From: Lentisphaeria bacterium
GTDB lineage: Bacteria; Verrucomicrobiota; Lentisphaeria; Victivallales; GWF2-50-93
Direction of reading: 5' to 3'
Length of the DNA: 5,117 nt
Assembly: GCA_020056205.1 (NCBI GenBank)
Contig: JAGVIF010000213.1
Coordinates: 1 to 5,117, forward strand
The position numbers were made by a program, and so were the translations under genes. Of this stretch, positions 4,316 to 5,117 are shown one piece after another. How positions within the stretch are numbered: position 1 is the first letter of the stretch; the number at the start of each line of letters is the position of its first letter. The notes under the pieces are model-generated. The model saw only the letters and a list, made by a program, of their open reading frames with translations, made no database searches and was not told the DNA's origin.

Positions 4316-5117
4316 ATGGATAAACTTTTGGAGATAATTCCTCCGGACGCAGTTTCTGCGGATTTCATCGATGCCTCGCGTGGGGAAGCCACTTTGAACG
4401 GAGCTATCCACATTAAGACTGTACCTTATTGCATTGCCGTGATTCCGGTTGTCGGCAGATATGAGGTCATTACCCCGGACGCCTCCGTGAGGATTGGTTC
4501 GGGGGAGGCATTGCTTACGCCATCGAACCTCCCGCTAAAATTCATACATAACGGCGACCCGAAAAGGAAATTCATGATGAAGATGAAGTGGGTTCACTTT
4601 CGTTTCAGCGTTTTCGGTGCGATTGACTTCACTTCCATGCTCGATATGCCATTGAGGCTGGATATTGCGGTAGCCGCGAAATTCGGGGAACTGATTGATG
4701 AATTGCTGCGCCTGAAGGAATCGGAAACAGGTATTGCGGGGCTGGCCAGGCGCGGTGAACTCGGATTCAGGCTTCTCAGTCTTGTCTGCGCGGTGTCGAA
4801 GCCTAAGGAGGGCTCTCTCGGTTTTCTCGAAAGTTCACAGAGGTTGAGGCCGGTTCTCGACTATATGAAAAGAAGTCTGGCATTGAAAACCAACGTCGCC
4901 AAACTTGCGAAACTCGCAAATCTTTCACCATCGCGCTTCCATACGGTGTTCAGGGAAATAGCAGGAACCGGTCCAATGGAGCATCAGAAGAAACTGCGTT
5001 TGAACGCCGCCTTCAGGCTTGTCATGACAACCGATGAAAAACTAAAGTCCATCGCCGAGAAAACAGGATTCTGCAACGAATTCCATCTCAGCCGCGACTT
5101 CAAAAGGAATTACGGCA
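4316..5117 (+). CDS. AraC/XylS-family transcriptional regulator, 3' end cut by window
   Basis: 267 residues are visible and the frame is still open at the edge. Residues ~1-165 form an N-terminal sensor region of the cupin-like style seen in AraC regulators, with GSGEALLTPSNLP (61-73) and KWVHFRF (91-97). I see no residues that name the ligand. Residues ~177-267 are the double helix-turn-helix DNA-binding domain: helix pair one at 193-217 (VAKLAKLANLSPSRFHTVFR), helix pair two at 243-267 (IAEKTGF...LSRDFKRNYG). The domain normally ends about 10-20 residues after this FKRxxG motif, so only a short tail is missing. The ATG at 4316 is the only in-frame start after a TGA at 4307-4309; its ribosome binding site is weak (GGATGA at 4304-4309). 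It is transcribed divergently from the GRE operon across 720 bp and is the likely activator of it. Confidence 0.93.
   Translation, partial: MDKLLEIIPPDAVSADFIDASRGEATLNGAIHIKTVPYCIAVIPVVGRYEVITPDASVRIGSGEALLTPSNLPLKFIHNGDPKRKFMMKMKWVHFRFSVFGAIDFTSMLDMPLRLDIAVAAKFGELIDELLRLKESETGIAGLARRGELGFRLLSLVCAVSKPKEGSLGFLESSQRLRPVLDYMKRSLALKTNVAKLAKLANLSPSRFHTVFREIAGTGPMEHQKKLRLNAAFRLVMTTDEKLKSIAEKTGFCNEFHLSRDFKRNYG

Noticed and set aside
4302..4337. Eleven-codon frame from the ATG at 4302 overlapping the regulator start
   Set aside because: It is too short to judge, has no ribosome binding site, and ends at a TAA inside the regulator. It is noted only as an unlikely upstream-coupling peptide.

Overview
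The window holds one clear metabolic operon on the minus strand, a divergently oriented regulator gene on the plus strand that is cut by the right edge, and two repeat-rich, gene-poor spacers. The operon encodes a glycyl radical enzyme (GRE, 742 aa, 1367-3595) and its dedicated radical-SAM activating enzyme (303 aa, 459-1370). The two genes overlap by 4 nt (ATGA), so they are probably translationally coupled. The regulator is an AraC/XylS-type transcription factor starting at 4316; 267 residues are visible and its last few residues lie outside the window.

How the parts work together: the activase uses S-adenosylmethionine and its iron-sulfur clusters to abstract hydrogen from Gly718 of the GRE. 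The stored radical is then passed to Cys402, which starts chemistry on a substrate. The GRE has every family hallmark, but its active-site loop reads NDGCWE-(3)-PGKT, with Trp where the families I know best have a small residue. The Cys-x-Glu pattern and the activase with two extra [4Fe-4S] clusters point to the dehydratase/lyase/decarboxylase side of the superfamily rather than to pyruvate formate-lyase. The substrate cannot be read from the sequence. The AraC protein is the natural candidate to switch the operon on in response to that substrate.

Spacers: 1-458 (downstream of the operon) and 3596-4315 (between GRE and regulator) are AT-richer than the genes. They are packed with short tandem arrays of period 6, 7, 8 and 9 bp, and the right spacer also has perfect short inverted repeats. 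The two spacers share colinear modules in the same orientation (196-418 and 3622-3888), so a degenerate composite direct repeat brackets the operon. The last ~200 bp before the regulator is free of these repeats and carries a structured element (4150-4198), a T8 tract and short palindromes, and is the likely control region.

Organism: an anaerobe or facultative anaerobe is implied by the oxygen-sensitive GRE. The low-complexity intergenic repeats and the style of the AraC sensor domain remind me of uncultured members of the PVC group (Lentisphaerota/Kiritimatiellota) or Omnitrophota. This is an impression, not a demonstrated assignment. No rRNA, tRNA, CRISPR array or transposase gene was seen.
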